From Motiliproteus sp963974645 (GTDB taxonomy: Bacteria > Pseudomonadota > Gammaproteobacteria > Pseudomonadales > Balneatricaceae), in contig CAXBEA010000042.1 of the NCBI GenBank assembly GCA_963974645.1, positions 1-33,574 on the forward strand: DNA of 33,574 bases. Direction: 5' to 3'. The translations under genes were made by a program, and so were the position numbers. Numbering within the stretch: position 1 is the first letter of the stretch; each line of letters starts with the position of its first letter. Below, in pieces: positions 1-8,797 of the stretch. The notes under the pieces were generated by a model, which worked only from the letters and a program-made list of their open reading frames with translations, did not search any database and was not told where the DNA came from.

Positions 1-323
1 TTGGCTTTGCGAGCGAAAAAACGCTAGCGCGCACCAACTTCCCGTTTAAAGTCCCATAATAATCCAGAACTACCCAAAACAGAACGCATTCTAAGGAGGG
101 GCTGGGGCAGGGTCAACCTGATTACAGCTGAATAAAGTTAACGATCTATCGCAGCCTGGCTGGCTTCACGCTGCAGAGCGCGATCTGTTTGTCGCCATCC
201 AGGACCGGTGGACGCCACAGGAACAACAGCGAATTCTCGAGCGGACTCGCTCGTGACCCTGCTTTTTAAGCCATCCAATTAGAGGCGGCATCTTTCAAGG
301 TAGTCGTTATGCTTCCGCCGAGC
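1..323. other. Left-edge stretch without a confident gene
   Basis: No start-to-stop gene of convincing length is visible. On plus, a frame open from about 124 to a stop at 254-256 could be read as about 43 residues, but it has no ATG and I do not recognise it. It may be the decayed 3' end of a gene. There is no T-tract terminator for the cyclase gene that ends at 324 on minus. Confidence 0.3.
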
Positions 324-2765
324 TTATGACTTTTTTGCGCCCCTTGATTTCAGGGCATTTATCTCCTTGTCGAGATACATGCCGCTATCCGCGTGACTGA
401 GTAGCTTTGCCAACGTGGTGCCGTGGTCAGGGTACAGCGCGAAGCCAATACTGGCTCCAACCTGAGCCGAAACCTCGGCCCCATTGTCAGCCTGTTGAAA
501 TTTATAGGGCGGGCTGGCAAGCATGTCATGCAGGGTCGCTATGATCTGTTCGACCGCTTGCGCTTCGTCCAGGTCTTCGATAACAACAGCAAACTCGTCT
601 CCACCCATTCGGGCTGCGGTATCCGAGCTACGTATTGCGCTCTGGAGGCGTTCGGCAAACACCCTGAGCACCGTATCACCGGCACTATGCCCGTAACTAT
701 CGTTAACCGGTTTAAAGTTGTCCAGATCGAGGTAGAGGATCAATACCCGCTGATGCTTGCGTTCCGCGCGGGTGATGGCCAGGTTGCAGCGTTCAGCGAA
801 GTGCGTTCGATTAGCCAGCCCCGTCAGTGCATCAAAATTGGCTTGTTGCCAGATGGTTTCTTCCATCTGTCGTTTTTCGGTAATATCCAATTTGACCGCG
901 ACGTAGTTGGTAATTTCGTTAAATTCATTGAGTACGGGTGCGATCGATATGTTCTCCAGCATCAGCGTCCCATTTTTATTTTTGTTCCAGAGTTCGCCGC
1001 TCCAGACACGCTTAGAGTTGATGGTATTCCAGAGTCCTCGGTAGGTTTCTAATGGGGTCTTACCCGACTGCAGGATGCGTGGATTTTTGCCAATCACCTC
1101 TGCTGGGCTATACCCGGTATTTTTGGTGAATTGCGGATTAACGTAGAGGATCTTGGGCTCGGCCGTAGTTACGACTGTAGCAACGGGGCTATGGGTAATC
1201 GCCGATGACAAGGTTTTAAGTTCGAGCTCTAGGGCTTTGCGTTGACTGATATCCTGATGGGTTCCTAGTGCTCGGACTGCATTCCCGTCTGGATCCCATT
1301 CGAACACTTTGCCGCTGGTCTGGATCCACTTCCATTCACCCGAGCGGGTGCGCATACGAATATCGGCTTGATAAATATCCGTTTTACCGTTTTTGTGATC
1401 GTTGAGATTATGTAGCGCTATGACTAGATCATCGGGGTGGGTGAGCTGTTTCCAGCGCTCAATGGTGACTTGCAGGTCATGCTGACGATAGCCCAGCATC
1501 TCTGCCCAGCGTGCATTATGGGTGATCTGTCCAGATTTGAAATTAACATCCCAGAGCCCCAATTCAGCACCCGACAGTGCTAGCTCGAGCCGCTCTTCAC
1601 TTTCGCTGAGGCTTTGTTGGGTCTGCTTGAGGCGTTCCTTTTCTTGTTCTAGATCTTGGGTCCTGCGGGCTAACTCGTCGGCCAGTATTTGCGGCTGCAG
1701 CGAAACGTTATAGGCCAGCAGGGTAAGCAACAGGGTGAGGGTTAAAACCAGAAAATTGTCGATCGCAAGGCTGTCGAAACTGATCCAGCCGTTAATAGGG
1801 CTTAGACTGAGCGACCAATCCCCATTGGGCACAGCGATGCTGTGGCTGACGGCGCTGCCTTTCAGCGGTGCCCTAGAGCTCGCGAAAATATCGACCCTAC
1901 CTGTGTCGGGGTGAGTGCGCTGCAACGTCCAAGCATAGGATTGAGCTTCCAAATTTTTAATTTTAGTTTGTTCCAATAGCGGTTCCAGCAGCATCAGCGC
2001 ACTGGTAAACCCCCAAAAGGTACTCTTGCCTTGAGGTGTATTGATAAATACAGGCTGACGCGCGATCACCGCAACACCCCCTTGTAGCAGAGTAAAGGGG
2101 CCCGCCAAGGTGAGCTGTCTAGTGTTAACCGCATCGATGGCTTCTTTGTTTCGTTTGGGATCGGTCAGCAGGTCATGTCCAAGCGCTTTTTCATTACCCT
2201 TGAGCGGTGTGACTTGCGTGACCACGCCGTCTGGGGCGAGTTGCAAGTTAGTAATCCCGGGCGAGGTGCTGAGCAGGTCAGTGGCGATGGCTTCGAAGTC
2301 AGTGATTTGACCGTTTCCAACCTGGATTAAGTAGGCTAAGGCGGTTGTAACCGACTCGGACTGACTGATTAAGCTTGATAAGGCGTCGGCATAAGATGCT
2401 GCAATAGCCATAGTGCCAGCTTGTTTCTCGGCCGCTTCACGGTCGTGTTCTAGATGAATAAACGCGGTGCTGATCAACAACACACAGACAAAAGCGATAC
2501 CGGTGAGCAGTGCGGGCCGTTGGCTGCGCCAGACCACTTGCGATCTGTGCGGCGGAAGCCAGAAAGATGAGCTGAGACAGAGGGTTAATACGAACCCCAA
2601 TAATAGGGCGAAGAGCAGGCTGTCTACTGCGATAATGCTTATATGTTCGGTGTGGGTTTCAGTCGGGCTGTACTGTAACGCTGAATCGCCCCATAGCCAG
2701 ACCACAGCTAATACCACTACAACTAAGGCGACGCCCAGTTGGTGTGCCGCAGCAGCCTTGCGCAT
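324..2765 (-). CDS. Membrane CHASE-PAS-PAS-GGDEF diguanylate cyclase
   Basis: An 813-residue protein predicted to make cyclic di-GMP from two GTP at the inner membrane. Three hydrophobic segments occupy about residues 10-110. They are followed by a periplasmic CHASE-like sensor (about 130-290, with the family pattern P.G.V...P...N and L.GP..LLQGG) and a further membrane segment at about 335-355. A coiled coil (LEQEKERLKQTQQSLSESEE) leads into two PAS domains (about 395-515 and 525-640) and a C-terminal GGDEF domain. The GGDEF motif is intact at about 721-725, and an inhibitory-site RxxD (RSSD) sits five residues before it, so activity and product feedback are both expected. No EAL domain is present. 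The usual MYxAKxxG end is altered (MYLDKE), which is slightly odd. The sensed ligand is unknown. It diverges from another GGDEF protein at 3571. Confidence 0.88.
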   Translation of the reverse strand: MRKAAAAHQLGVALVVVVLAVVWLWGDSALQYSPTETHTEHISIIAVDSLLFALLLGFVLTLCLSSSFWLPPHRSQVVWRSQRPALLTGIAFVCVLLISTAFIHLEHDREAAEKQAGTMAIAASYADALSSLISQSESVTTALAYLIQVGNGQITDFEAIATDLLSTSPGITNLQLAPDGVVTQVTPLKGNEKALGHDLLTDPKRNKEAIDAVNTRQLTLAGPFTLLQGGVAVIARQPVFINTPQGKSTFWGFTSALMLLEPLLEQTKIKNLEAQSYAWTLQRTHPDTGRVDIFASSRAPLKGSAVSHSIAVPNGDWSLSLSPINGWISFDSLAIDNFLVLTLTLLLTLLAYNVSLQPQILADELARRTQDLEQEKERLKQTQQSLSESEERLELALSGAELGLWDVNFKSGQITHNARWAEMLGYRQHDLQVTIERWKQLTHPDDLVIALHNLNDHKNGKTDIYQADIRMRTRSGEWKWIQTSGKVFEWDPDGNAVRALGTHQDISQRKALELELKTLSSAITHSPVATVVTTAEPKILYVNPQFTKNTGYSPAEVIGKNPRILQSGKTPLETYRGLWNTINSKRVWSGELWNKNKNGTLMLENISIAPVLNEFNEITNYVAVKLDITEKRQMEETIWQQANFDALTGLANRTHFAERCNLAITRAERKHQRVLILYLDLDNFKPVNDSYGHSAGDTVLRVFAERLQSAIRSSDTAARMGGDEFAVVIEDLDEAQAVEQIIATLHDMLASPPYKFQQADNGAEVSAQVGASIGFALYPDHGTTLAKLLSHADSGMYLDKEINALKSRGAKKS

Positions 2766-3323
2766 ATCGCCTCCCTGCCCTGGAAAAATCGATGCTTAGG
2801 TTTCAACATCCAGTATTAAACGGGGCACTGACAATTTTACAGTAGTGGCTGATGAATTGCTGTATGAAAGGGTATTTGTGAGGGCCAAATCTGTTTCCAA
2901 AAAGCATCGCTGCTCAAATTCAACACAATATGATCACACCGTATAATCAAAACCATATAATCAACTCTCTTGATCAAGATCAGTAGTCCCTGTTCGTTAC
3001 GAGCGATAGAATGGCTACTGCATAAAGTCCTAATAAATTAAAAAGCTAACTACCCGTTACTAAGATCGCTATAATTTAAGCCACGTAAACGATCAGCAAA
3101 CACAGCTGCAAAGGGCCGCACGGATGTACCCCAGCCTAGTTCGCATCATTCTGTCCAGCCTCCAATATAAACACCTCTTAGTGCGCCCCTTTCTAACTCC
3201 TGGGTCGACCAATAATACCTCGCTTGCAATGCCCCGCAGAGGCGTCTGATAGCGGCTGGGCATAGGTATGGTTGCAAAATGCGGTAAAACACGCGTCAAA
3301 AACTTGAACAAGGAAGATTCAAT
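2766..3323. other. AT-rich divergent intergenic region
   Basis: About 560 bases separate the two cyclic-di-GMP genes. The stretch is AT-rich and carries a candidate FNR/Anr box and a -10 element, listed separately. A 72-codon reading frame on minus inside it has no recognisable content and was not called. Confidence 0.5.
2970..3012 (+). promoter_or_regulatory. Candidate FNR/Anr-dependent class II promoter
   Basis: TTGATCAAGATCAG at 2970-2983 matches the FNR/Anr consensus TTGAT-N4-ATCAA in nine of ten specified bases. A -10-like hexamer TAGAAT lies at 3007-3012. If transcription starts near 3018, the box is centred near -41.5, the classical position for FNR-type activation. It would read toward the small gene at 3324 and the GGDEF-EAL gene at 3571, leaving a long leader of about 300 bases. 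This is a motif reading only. Confidence 0.42.
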
Positions 3324-3566
3324 ATGTTCAGCAGATCAGCCTATGGATTGCGCAGTAAACACCTACTCCTGCTGGCACTGCTATCGGTTTCTCTGCAGAG
3401 TTTTTCGGCACGCGTGCGGGATGTTCTGGAGCAGCTGCAGCCTTATCGGGGTTTAGTAAAACATTACAGATCCTCATTTACAGCCGATCGACATGACGCC
3501 TTAGATGCAGACACCCCCTTTATGGCGAAATATGCCATAGATGGCGCCATCGTTCCGGTGGGTTAA
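3324..3566 (+). CDS. Small exported protein upstream of GGDEF-EAL gene
   Basis: An 80-residue product whose start is supported by a good ribosome site (AAGGAAG about 7 bases before ATG). The N-terminus looks like a signal peptide: basic start, then LLLLALLSVSLQSFSA, probably cleaved near SFSA. The mature part would be only about 50 residues. I do not recognise the family. Its stop at 3564-3566 lies four bases before the ATG at 3571 of the next gene, so the two are probably translationally coupled. It may be a small periplasmic partner of the sensor enzyme, or the remaining 5' end of a longer periplasmic gene. Confidence 0.55.
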   Translation: MFSRSAYGLRSKHLLLLALLSVSLQSFSARVRDVLEQLQPYRGLVKHYRSSFTADRHDALDADTPFMAKYAIDGAIVPVG

Positions 3567-3570
3567 GCAG

Positions 3571-6500
3571 ATGGGTTGTTTACAGCGTTTATTCAAATGC
3601 CGTCCAGGATTACGGACCCGATCCGCTTTCTACGGCGCGGCCCTTTCCTCTGCGGTCGTCATCGCGATGACGACTGTTTCCTATATACATACCTGGCAGT
3701 TGGTTGAAGAACGCGAATCGGATCATCTGCAGCAAGCGGCCGCATCCATTGTAGCGCCTATAGAGTTAACCCTGAATACGATCATTCGGGGAACAACCGA
3801 GCTGTCTAAGATGACGCTGCTGGACAGCGCTCTGGTCGATTCAAATGGCAGAGATGCGTATCTAAGGCCTTTTCTATCTGAACATCTACTGCCGATCGCT
3901 ATTGATTACAACTTGGTACTTACAGACTTTCGCGGGATCGCAATAGCAGCAAAATCGCACCTGCGCAGCTACGACCAACTTTCTTGGTTTACTGAAATAA
4001 TGCGCCAAGGAGCGCCATACGCGGGGGTGGAAGAACGTAATGGCCGCACTGCATTCCTATTCGCCATTCCGATCCTGTATGAGTCCACCGGCACCTATGA
4101 GGGGGCTCTGGTATTTGAAACCGATCTTATCGCTTGGCTGGGAGAACCTAAAGCGCCGGTTCAATGGCGGACCGAGTTCGATCACATTGAATACCATATA
4201 GGAAGCGCCACTATATCGGCATATGATTTAGTCCAAAACACAGGGCCCTTCATCTCTGTAGAAACACCGATAAAAATTGACCCATTAACAGAGCTTCTAC
4301 CCATCAGTGTGCACGTTACCATCAGCAAACGTGCCTTTGACCGTCCGATGGCAAATCTGACCCGTAGTCACTTTCTGTGGGGGCTGCTGGCAGTACTGAT
4401 AGTGACGCTTATCAGCATCTGGCTTGCTAAATTACAGACTAAGCGGATAGGTGCCTTGGCCAAAGAGGCACGGGCTATTGCAGAAGGCAAACAGACCTTC
4501 TTGAGCCTCAATAGCGGTGATTATGGCCGGGATGAAATCGGTGGTTTTGCCCAACTTATCTCCAGCCTGCTAATTCAACTTAGAGACCATCAAGATAATC
4601 TGGAGCATCAAGTTGCTCATCGCACCGCAGAGCTCCACATCAGCGAAGCCGCGTTAAAGCATGCCCAGTCGCTGGCTAAAATTGGCAGTTTCGCGTTAGA
4701 CATCTCTACCAGAAGAGTTTATGGCTCGGATGAGTTCTTTCACATTCTTGGGATCTCCTCTCGCAATTCTATAAGTCTTAGGGCCTGTTTGAGGCGGGTC
4801 CACCCGGATGATCGCCACCAATTTATTCGCAGCTGGCGATCAACCTCGACCGGGCAACCTTTAGATAACACCCATCGCGTCATCGTCGCTGACAAAGTGA
4901 AATGGCTTAATGGCCAGTACAGGCTCAATGCTACCGGCGACGGTACCACCACGACCTATCTCGGAACAATTCAAGACATCTCTAAGCGCAAGCTTGCAGA
5001 GCAAGCCTTGATTGACAGCGAAGCGTACAACAGGGGCCTGGTTCAAAATTCCAAAATCCCACTGGGTATTCTTGATCCGACCTCAGGGCTGTTCACAGAC
5101 TGCAATGACGCCACCGTAGCCGTGTTTCGGTGCGCATCGAAAGAAGCTGTCATCGGCTCAACGCCACTCACATTTTCACCTTGTTTTCAGTATGACGGTT
5201 CGCCATCCACCGAAGCGGGGCCTGAACATGTCGCACTCTGCCTGAAATACGGTGATATAGAGTTCGAGTGGCAGCACCAGGGGCCAGACGGGATTGTATG
5301 GGATGCCGAAGTACGCCTGATGACCTTCCAGCACCTCGACAAAACCTGGATCCAATTCAGTCTTGAAGACATCACCAAAAAACGTATTCAAGATGCACGG
5401 TTGCAGGAAACTCTGGTTGTGTTTAATGCCTCCAGCCAAGGCATTATGACCACTGACCCGCAGGGGATCATCCTCTCTGTCAACCCCGCATTCTGCTCCA
5501 TCACCGGCTATCCAGCCGATGAAGTAGTGGGGCAAAACTCCTCTATTTTAAGATCTGGTAGACATGATAAAGCTTTTTTTGAACAGCTTTGGCTGATGCT
5601 AGACCAGAAGGGGAGCTGGGAGGGGGAGATCTGGAACCGGCGTAAAAATGGTGACAGCTACCCGCAGTGGCTCAGCATCGCATCGGTAACCAGCGACACT
5701 GGACAGGTCAGCGAGTACGTATCCATATTCAGCGATATCACGGATCGAAAGCGACAGGAAGAGGTGATCTGGCACCAGGCTAACTACGACGCTCTAACAG
5801 GGCTGGTTAATCGCAGCTTGATGCACGAACGACTCGAGCTAGCCATGAGCCAGGCCAGACGGCATCAAAGCAAGGTGGGGGTGCTGTTTCTGGATCTAGA
5901 TGGCTTCAAGTTGATCAACGATACCCTCGGTCACGATGTGGGGGATGAATTATTAATCCAGGTATCGAATCGTTTAACGACCTGCGTCAGAGAGCAGGAC
6001 ACCGTCGCACGACTGGGAGGCGATGAATTTACAGTGATCATCAATGACCTGCACGATGAAGATAAGATGGGGGTTATCGCAGACAAGGTTGTAAGTGTAC
6101 TTAGGGAGCCCTTTGCACTCTCGGGTTCAGAGTATTTTATCTCCGGCAGCGCCGGTATCACGGTATTCCCTGGCGACGGCACTACTGTACAAACCTTACT
6201 GCGTAATGCCGATATAGCGATGTATAAATCGAAGCAGGCGGGGAAAAACTGTTGTCAGTTCTACTCGCAGGAGATGCAGGATGATGCGCACAAGCGAATG
6301 CAGCTAGAAGCTGCAATCCGCACTGCAATTAAGGAAAGGGATTTCCAAATGTTCTACCAGCCGATAGTGGATACCGCCAGTGGTGTACTGACCGGGTGTG
6401 AAGCATTGATTCGTTGGCATCACCAGGAACATGGCTATATGGCACCCGGTGAGTTTATCCCCGTCGCAGAAGAATGCGGGCTGATTATTGAGCTTGGCGA

Positions 6501-7134
6501 ATGGGTTTTACGTACCGCGTTAGCGCAGTTGAAACAGTGGCAAGATGAGGGGTACAGATCGTTGCGGATGGCGATCAATATATCGAGCCTGCAATTTAGT
6601 GACAAAAACTTCCCGGACCTGCTTAGATCGATCTTATCGGAGTCAGCGGTTGATAGCCGAAATATCGTCCTTGAGATGACAGAATCGATGCTGATTGACA
6701 GCAGCGAAAAGACCGAAGCGCATATGCATGATATCAAAAATACAGGTATCAGCTATGCTCTTGATGACTTTGGGACGGGCTATTCATCGCTCTCCTATTT
6801 AAAAAAATTCCCTGTCGATATCGTCAAAATTGATCAGCGTTTTATTACTGACTGTACCAGCGATCAAAGCAACGCCCAGCTGGTGAAGGCCATTGTAAAC
6901 ATAGCTCATAACCTGGATCTGCACGTTGTCGCGGAAGGTGTAGAGACGGACCAACAACGCGAATTCTTGCACAGTATTAGCTGTGATTACCTACAAGGCT
7001 ACCTCATCAGCCCAGCCGTTCCACCTAACGAGTTACAGGACCTGTTAGAAAGGAATGCAGACACCCAGCCGAAGAGTGGCCTAGCTGAAGACCCGGAAGA
7101 GCCTACTGCGGCATCTTTTACTATTGTTTATTAG
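3571..7134 (+). CDS. Membrane sensor with HAMP, PAS repeats, GGDEF and EAL domains
   Basis: An 1187-residue hybrid enzyme of cyclic-di-GMP metabolism. An N-terminal membrane helix (about 20-35) and a second at about 265-290 bracket a periplasmic Cache-like sensor. A HAMP-type linker and coiled coil follow (to about 365), then three PAS-like regions (about 365-480, 485-610 and 615-735). GGDEF lies at about 816-820 with an intact RxxD (REQD) five residues earlier. The EAL domain begins at about 944 (EALIRW). Its catalytic landmarks are visible: the Asn in AINIS, the Glu in EMTES, DDFGTGYSS, the Lys in VKID and AEGVET. Both making and breaking of cyclic di-GMP are therefore possible. I chose ATG 3571 over 3541 because it follows the upstream stop by four bases with GGTGGG upstream, while 3541 has no ribosome site. 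Confidence 0.87.
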   Translation: MGCLQRLFKCRPGLRTRSAFYGAALSSAVVIAMTTVSYIHTWQLVEERESDHLQQAAASIVAPIELTLNTIIRGTTELSKMTLLDSALVDSNGRDAYLRPFLSEHLLPIAIDYNLVLTDFRGIAIAAKSHLRSYDQLSWFTEIMRQGAPYAGVEERNGRTAFLFAIPILYESTGTYEGALVFETDLIAWLGEPKAPVQWRTEFDHIEYHIGSATISAYDLVQNTGPFISVETPIKIDPLTELLPISVHVTISKRAFDRPMANLTRSHFLWGLLAVLIVTLISIWLAKLQTKRIGALAKEARAIAEGKQTFLSLNSGDYGRDEIGGFAQLISSLLIQLRDHQDNLEHQVAHRTAELHISEAALKHAQSLAKIGSFALDISTRRVYGSDEFFHILGISSRNSISLRACLRRVHPDDRHQFIRSWRSTSTGQPLDNTHRVIVADKVKWLNGQYRLNATGDGTTTTYLGTIQDISKRKLAEQALIDSEAYNRGLVQNSKIPLGILDPTSGLFTDCNDATVAVFRCASKEAVIGSTPLTFSPCFQYDGSPSTEAGPEHVALCLKYGDIEFEWQHQGPDGIVWDAEVRLMTFQHLDKTWIQFSLEDITKKRIQDARLQETLVVFNASSQGIMTTDPQGIILSVNPAFCSITGYPADEVVGQNSSILRSGRHDKAFFEQLWLMLDQKGSWEGEIWNRRKNGDSYPQWLSIASVTSDTGQVSEYVSIFSDITDRKRQEEVIWHQANYDALTGLVNRSLMHERLELAMSQARRHQSKVGVLFLDLDGFKLINDTLGHDVGDELLIQVSNRLTTCVREQDTVARLGGDEFTVIINDLHDEDKMGVIADKVVSVLREPFALSGSEYFISGSAGITVFPGDGTTVQTLLRNADIAMYKSKQAGKNCCQFYSQEMQDDAHKRMQLEAAIRTAIKERDFQMFYQPIVDTASGVLTGCEALIRWHHQEHGYMAPGEFIPVAEECGLIIELGEWVLRTALAQLKQWQDEGYRSLRMAINISSLQFSDKNFPDLLRSILSESAVDSRNIVLEMTESMLIDSSEKTEAHMHDIKNTGISYALDDFGTGYSSLSYLKKFPVDIVKIDQRFITDCTSDQSNAQLVKAIVNIAHNLDLHVVAEGVETDQQREFLHSISCDYLQGYLISPAVPPNELQDLLERNADTQPKSGLAEDPEEPTAASFTIVY

Positions 7135-7145
7135 GGATCAAAATC

Positions 7146-7388
7146 GTGATGACCGAAGGGGTGCTGGTGACGCTGCCAGCGCGTTATGACTTGCTGGCCA
7201 AGAATAAGCCCATCGTTGAGCTGATGAACTCCAAGGGGCAGGATCCGGCTAAGGTTGCCGAGGGTCTGCGTGGAAATACCATCGACACCGCCATGGGGCC
7301 GCTGAGCGGGGACCAGAAGGGCGATCTGATCGGTTTTGAGTTCCGCATCTACCAGTGGCACGCCGACGGCACGGGTTCACCTATGTAA
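7146..7388 (+). pseudogene. C-terminal remnant of a branched-chain amino-acid-type ABC binding protein
   Basis: The frame encodes about 80 residues that read like the end of a LivJ/HmgB-type periplasmic binding protein: GVLVTLPARYDLL, then KVAEGLRGNTIDTAMGPLSG, KGDLIGF and YQWHADGT. Normal members are about 370-400 residues, so the N-terminal three quarters are missing. The join at ELMNSKGQDPAKVAEGL is also shorter than expected: about 30 residues (the YAAVQ-type helix) normally separate these two parts, which suggests an internal deletion. The gene begins only a few bases after the GGDEF-EAL stop. The strong terminator just downstream fits the original gene's own end. Confidence 0.7.
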
Positions 7389-7433
7389 GCGTATGCCTGC
7401 TATCCGGCTCGATCGGGTAACAGAGTGACAACA

Positions 7434-7464
7434 GGGGGCGATGTTATCCATCGCCCCCTTTTTT
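7434..7464 (+). terminator. Rho-independent terminator
   Basis: A ten-base-pair perfect stem (GGGGGCGATG at 7434-7443 with CATCGCCCCC at 7449-7458), a five-base loop and six Ts. It would stop transcription from the GGDEF-EAL gene and the binding-protein remnant. The minus-strand gene ends just beyond at 7501. Confidence 0.9.
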
Positions 7465-7500
7465 ACCTAAATATCTGGCGATAAGACCGCAGTAGAGACT

Positions 7501-8424
7501 CTATGCTCTCAAATAGGCTTCTGTTGCTGGCAAAATCGGCGTCAGGCTGGTTGCAAGCTGCTCCAGTTTTTTAATCACCCTGACGCGGGCAGGAAGCGAG
7601 CGTAATTTTTCGACCCCCTTGCCGCCAGCCAGGAGTAACACCGACGCGGGGAGTCGGCTGCTCAGCTCGGTTAATGCCGAGACAACCGTGGCGCGCTTTT
7701 GCAGCAGGCTAAACGAGAGCAGCAGCGCCTGAGGCTGCAGTTCGATACAGGCCTGGATCATCTGCTCCTCTGGGGTTTCTACGCCCAGGCTCATCGGGGC
7801 AAACCCCTCTAGACGTAGCAGCAGCTCTACCATTGCCAGCCCCATGCTATGGGACTCGCCTGGCACAGTGGTCAGTAGGACCCGAGGAGCCTTGCTGCTG
7901 ATCTCGATCGCATCGCACGCCCGACTCAGGGTGCGCTTGAGTTGCTGGGTAATCAGGTGTTCAGCGTAGATCGGCAGCTCACCCTTGGCCCAGGCGTTTC
8001 CGGTCTGCTCTAGCAGAGGGGCCGCAGTATCCAGAACAAATTGACGCGCGCCCTGCTGCTGCAGTCGCCGTTCAAGCGTCACCGCTAACTGGCTGGCATT
8101 GCCGCTACGAACGACGCTAATCAGCTGCTGGATGGCCGCGCATGCAGGGGCTGGATCGGTTGGCTGGGTTTGATGGCTTAGCTGTTCTAGTTGTTGCGCG
8201 GACAGCTTGACCACTTTTCCAGGGCGGTAACCCTGATCCAGTAAGCGGCAGATGATACGGAGTCGATCCAGCTGCTGCTCGGGATAAAGCCGCAGCCCCT
8301 GCTGGTTACGGTGGGGTGCCGGGAATCCATAACGCCGCTCCCAGGCACGCAGGGTGTCTTTGCCGATCCCGGTCGCTCTCGACACCTCATCAATCGACGA
8401 GTCGATGTTTGCGTTTGCACCCAT
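7501..8424 (-). CDS. CarH/LitR-like B12-dependent MerR-family light regulator
   Basis: A 307-residue regulator. Residues 1-80 form a MerR-type winged helix (VSRATGIGKDTLRAWERRYG). A helical bundle (about 90-170) carries W145-x9-E155-H156, the W-x9-EH signature of CarH-type adenosylcobalamin photoreceptors. The C-terminal cobalamin-binding domain has ExHxxG (E190, H192, G195), where the His can ligate cobalt from below. In known family members dark, B12-loaded tetramers repress and light releases DNA. The neighbours (DUF523-DUF1722 gene and photolyase, divergent) fit a light-induced repair regulon. The start has GAGG nine bases upstream. Other B12-binding MerR proteins exist that are not proven light sensors, so the light role is inferred. 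Confidence 0.85.
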   Translation of the reverse strand: MGANANIDSSIDEVSRATGIGKDTLRAWERRYGFPAPHRNQQGLRLYPEQQLDRLRIICRLLDQGYRPGKVVKLSAQQLEQLSHQTQPTDPAPACAAIQQLISVVRSGNASQLAVTLERRLQQQGARQFVLDTAAPLLEQTGNAWAKGELPIYAEHLITQQLKRTLSRACDAIEISSKAPRVLLTTVPGESHSMGLAMVELLLRLEGFAPMSLGVETPEEQMIQACIELQPQALLLSFSLLQKRATVVSALTELSSRLPASVLLLAGGKGVEKLRSLPARVRVIKKLEQLATSLTPILPATEAYLRA

Positions 8425-8467
8425 TGCTGTAATCCTCGCGGCACTCCTATTTTATAAATTATATTCT

Positions 8468-8482
8468 TTTGTCCTAGACAAA
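8468..8482. promoter_or_regulatory. 15-bp palindrome, candidate operator of the CarH-like regulator
   Basis: TTTGTC-CTA-GACAAA is a perfect inverted repeat with six-base arms. It lies 44 bases upstream of the regulator start and covers the -35 region of promoter-like elements on both strands. On plus these are TAGACA (8475-8480), 16 bases, then TACTAT (8497-8502). On minus, TATAAT and TATAAA lie at 8458-8463 and 8451-8456. MerR-family regulators bind palindromes in or beside promoter spacers, so this position suits repression of both divergent genes. Confidence 0.5.
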
Positions 8483-8502
8483 CGCAAATAACTCGCTACT
8501 AT
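8475..8502 (+). promoter_or_regulatory. Candidate sigma-70 promoter for the DUF523-DUF1722/photolyase side
   Basis: TAGACA (-35-like) and TACTAT (-10-like) are 16 bases apart. The -35 half lies in the palindrome at 8468-8482, so a bound regulator would block it. Transcription would start near 8509, giving a leader of about 290 bases before the gene at 8798, which includes a possible 29-codon reading frame. Confidence 0.4.
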
Positions 8503-8570
8503 TATCGATGTGACATATATCAAATTGCGCTGAGTTGGTTCCTGATGCAGCAATGTATAACGGGGTTAGG

Positions 8571-8660
8571 ATGATCAATATTGACCGTATCGCTTTTGCC
8601 GTGACCTTCTGCGCTTTTCTAACCCTAGCCCGGGTCCTTGTTGCTGATCAAACGACCTGA
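8571..8660 (+). CDS. Possible 29-residue hydrophobic peptide
   Basis: ATG at 8571 to TGA at 8658-8660 encodes a short peptide with one hydrophobic stretch (IAFAVTFCAFLTLARVLVA). Purines (GGGGTTAGG) lie upstream but very close to the ATG. It would be the first frame in the leader of the 8798 gene. It may be a small membrane protein, a leader peptide, or chance. I do not recognise it. Confidence 0.2.
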   Translation: MINIDRIAFAVTFCAFLTLARVLVADQTT

Positions 8661-8797
8661 ACCCGGTTCGCAAACCGCCTGGCTAGACGCGCAGAGACGA
8701 TAGCAAGGGGTATCTATAAAACATTAATCAGCAGCGCTGAATACAGAAACAGGGTTCAAATATAAAGCAGTACCCTCCATTTTTAGAGGATCAGATT

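Noticed and set aside
423..1052. 209-codon open frame on plus opposite the first cyclase gene
   Set aside because: It is antisense to the GGDEF and PAS coding region, has no ribosome site and shows no domain; the minus-strand reading has clear motifs.
3093..3311. 72-codon frame on minus between the two cyclic-di-GMP genes
   Set aside because: No ribosome site, no recognisable sequence and no conserved context; it lies in a regulatory gap.
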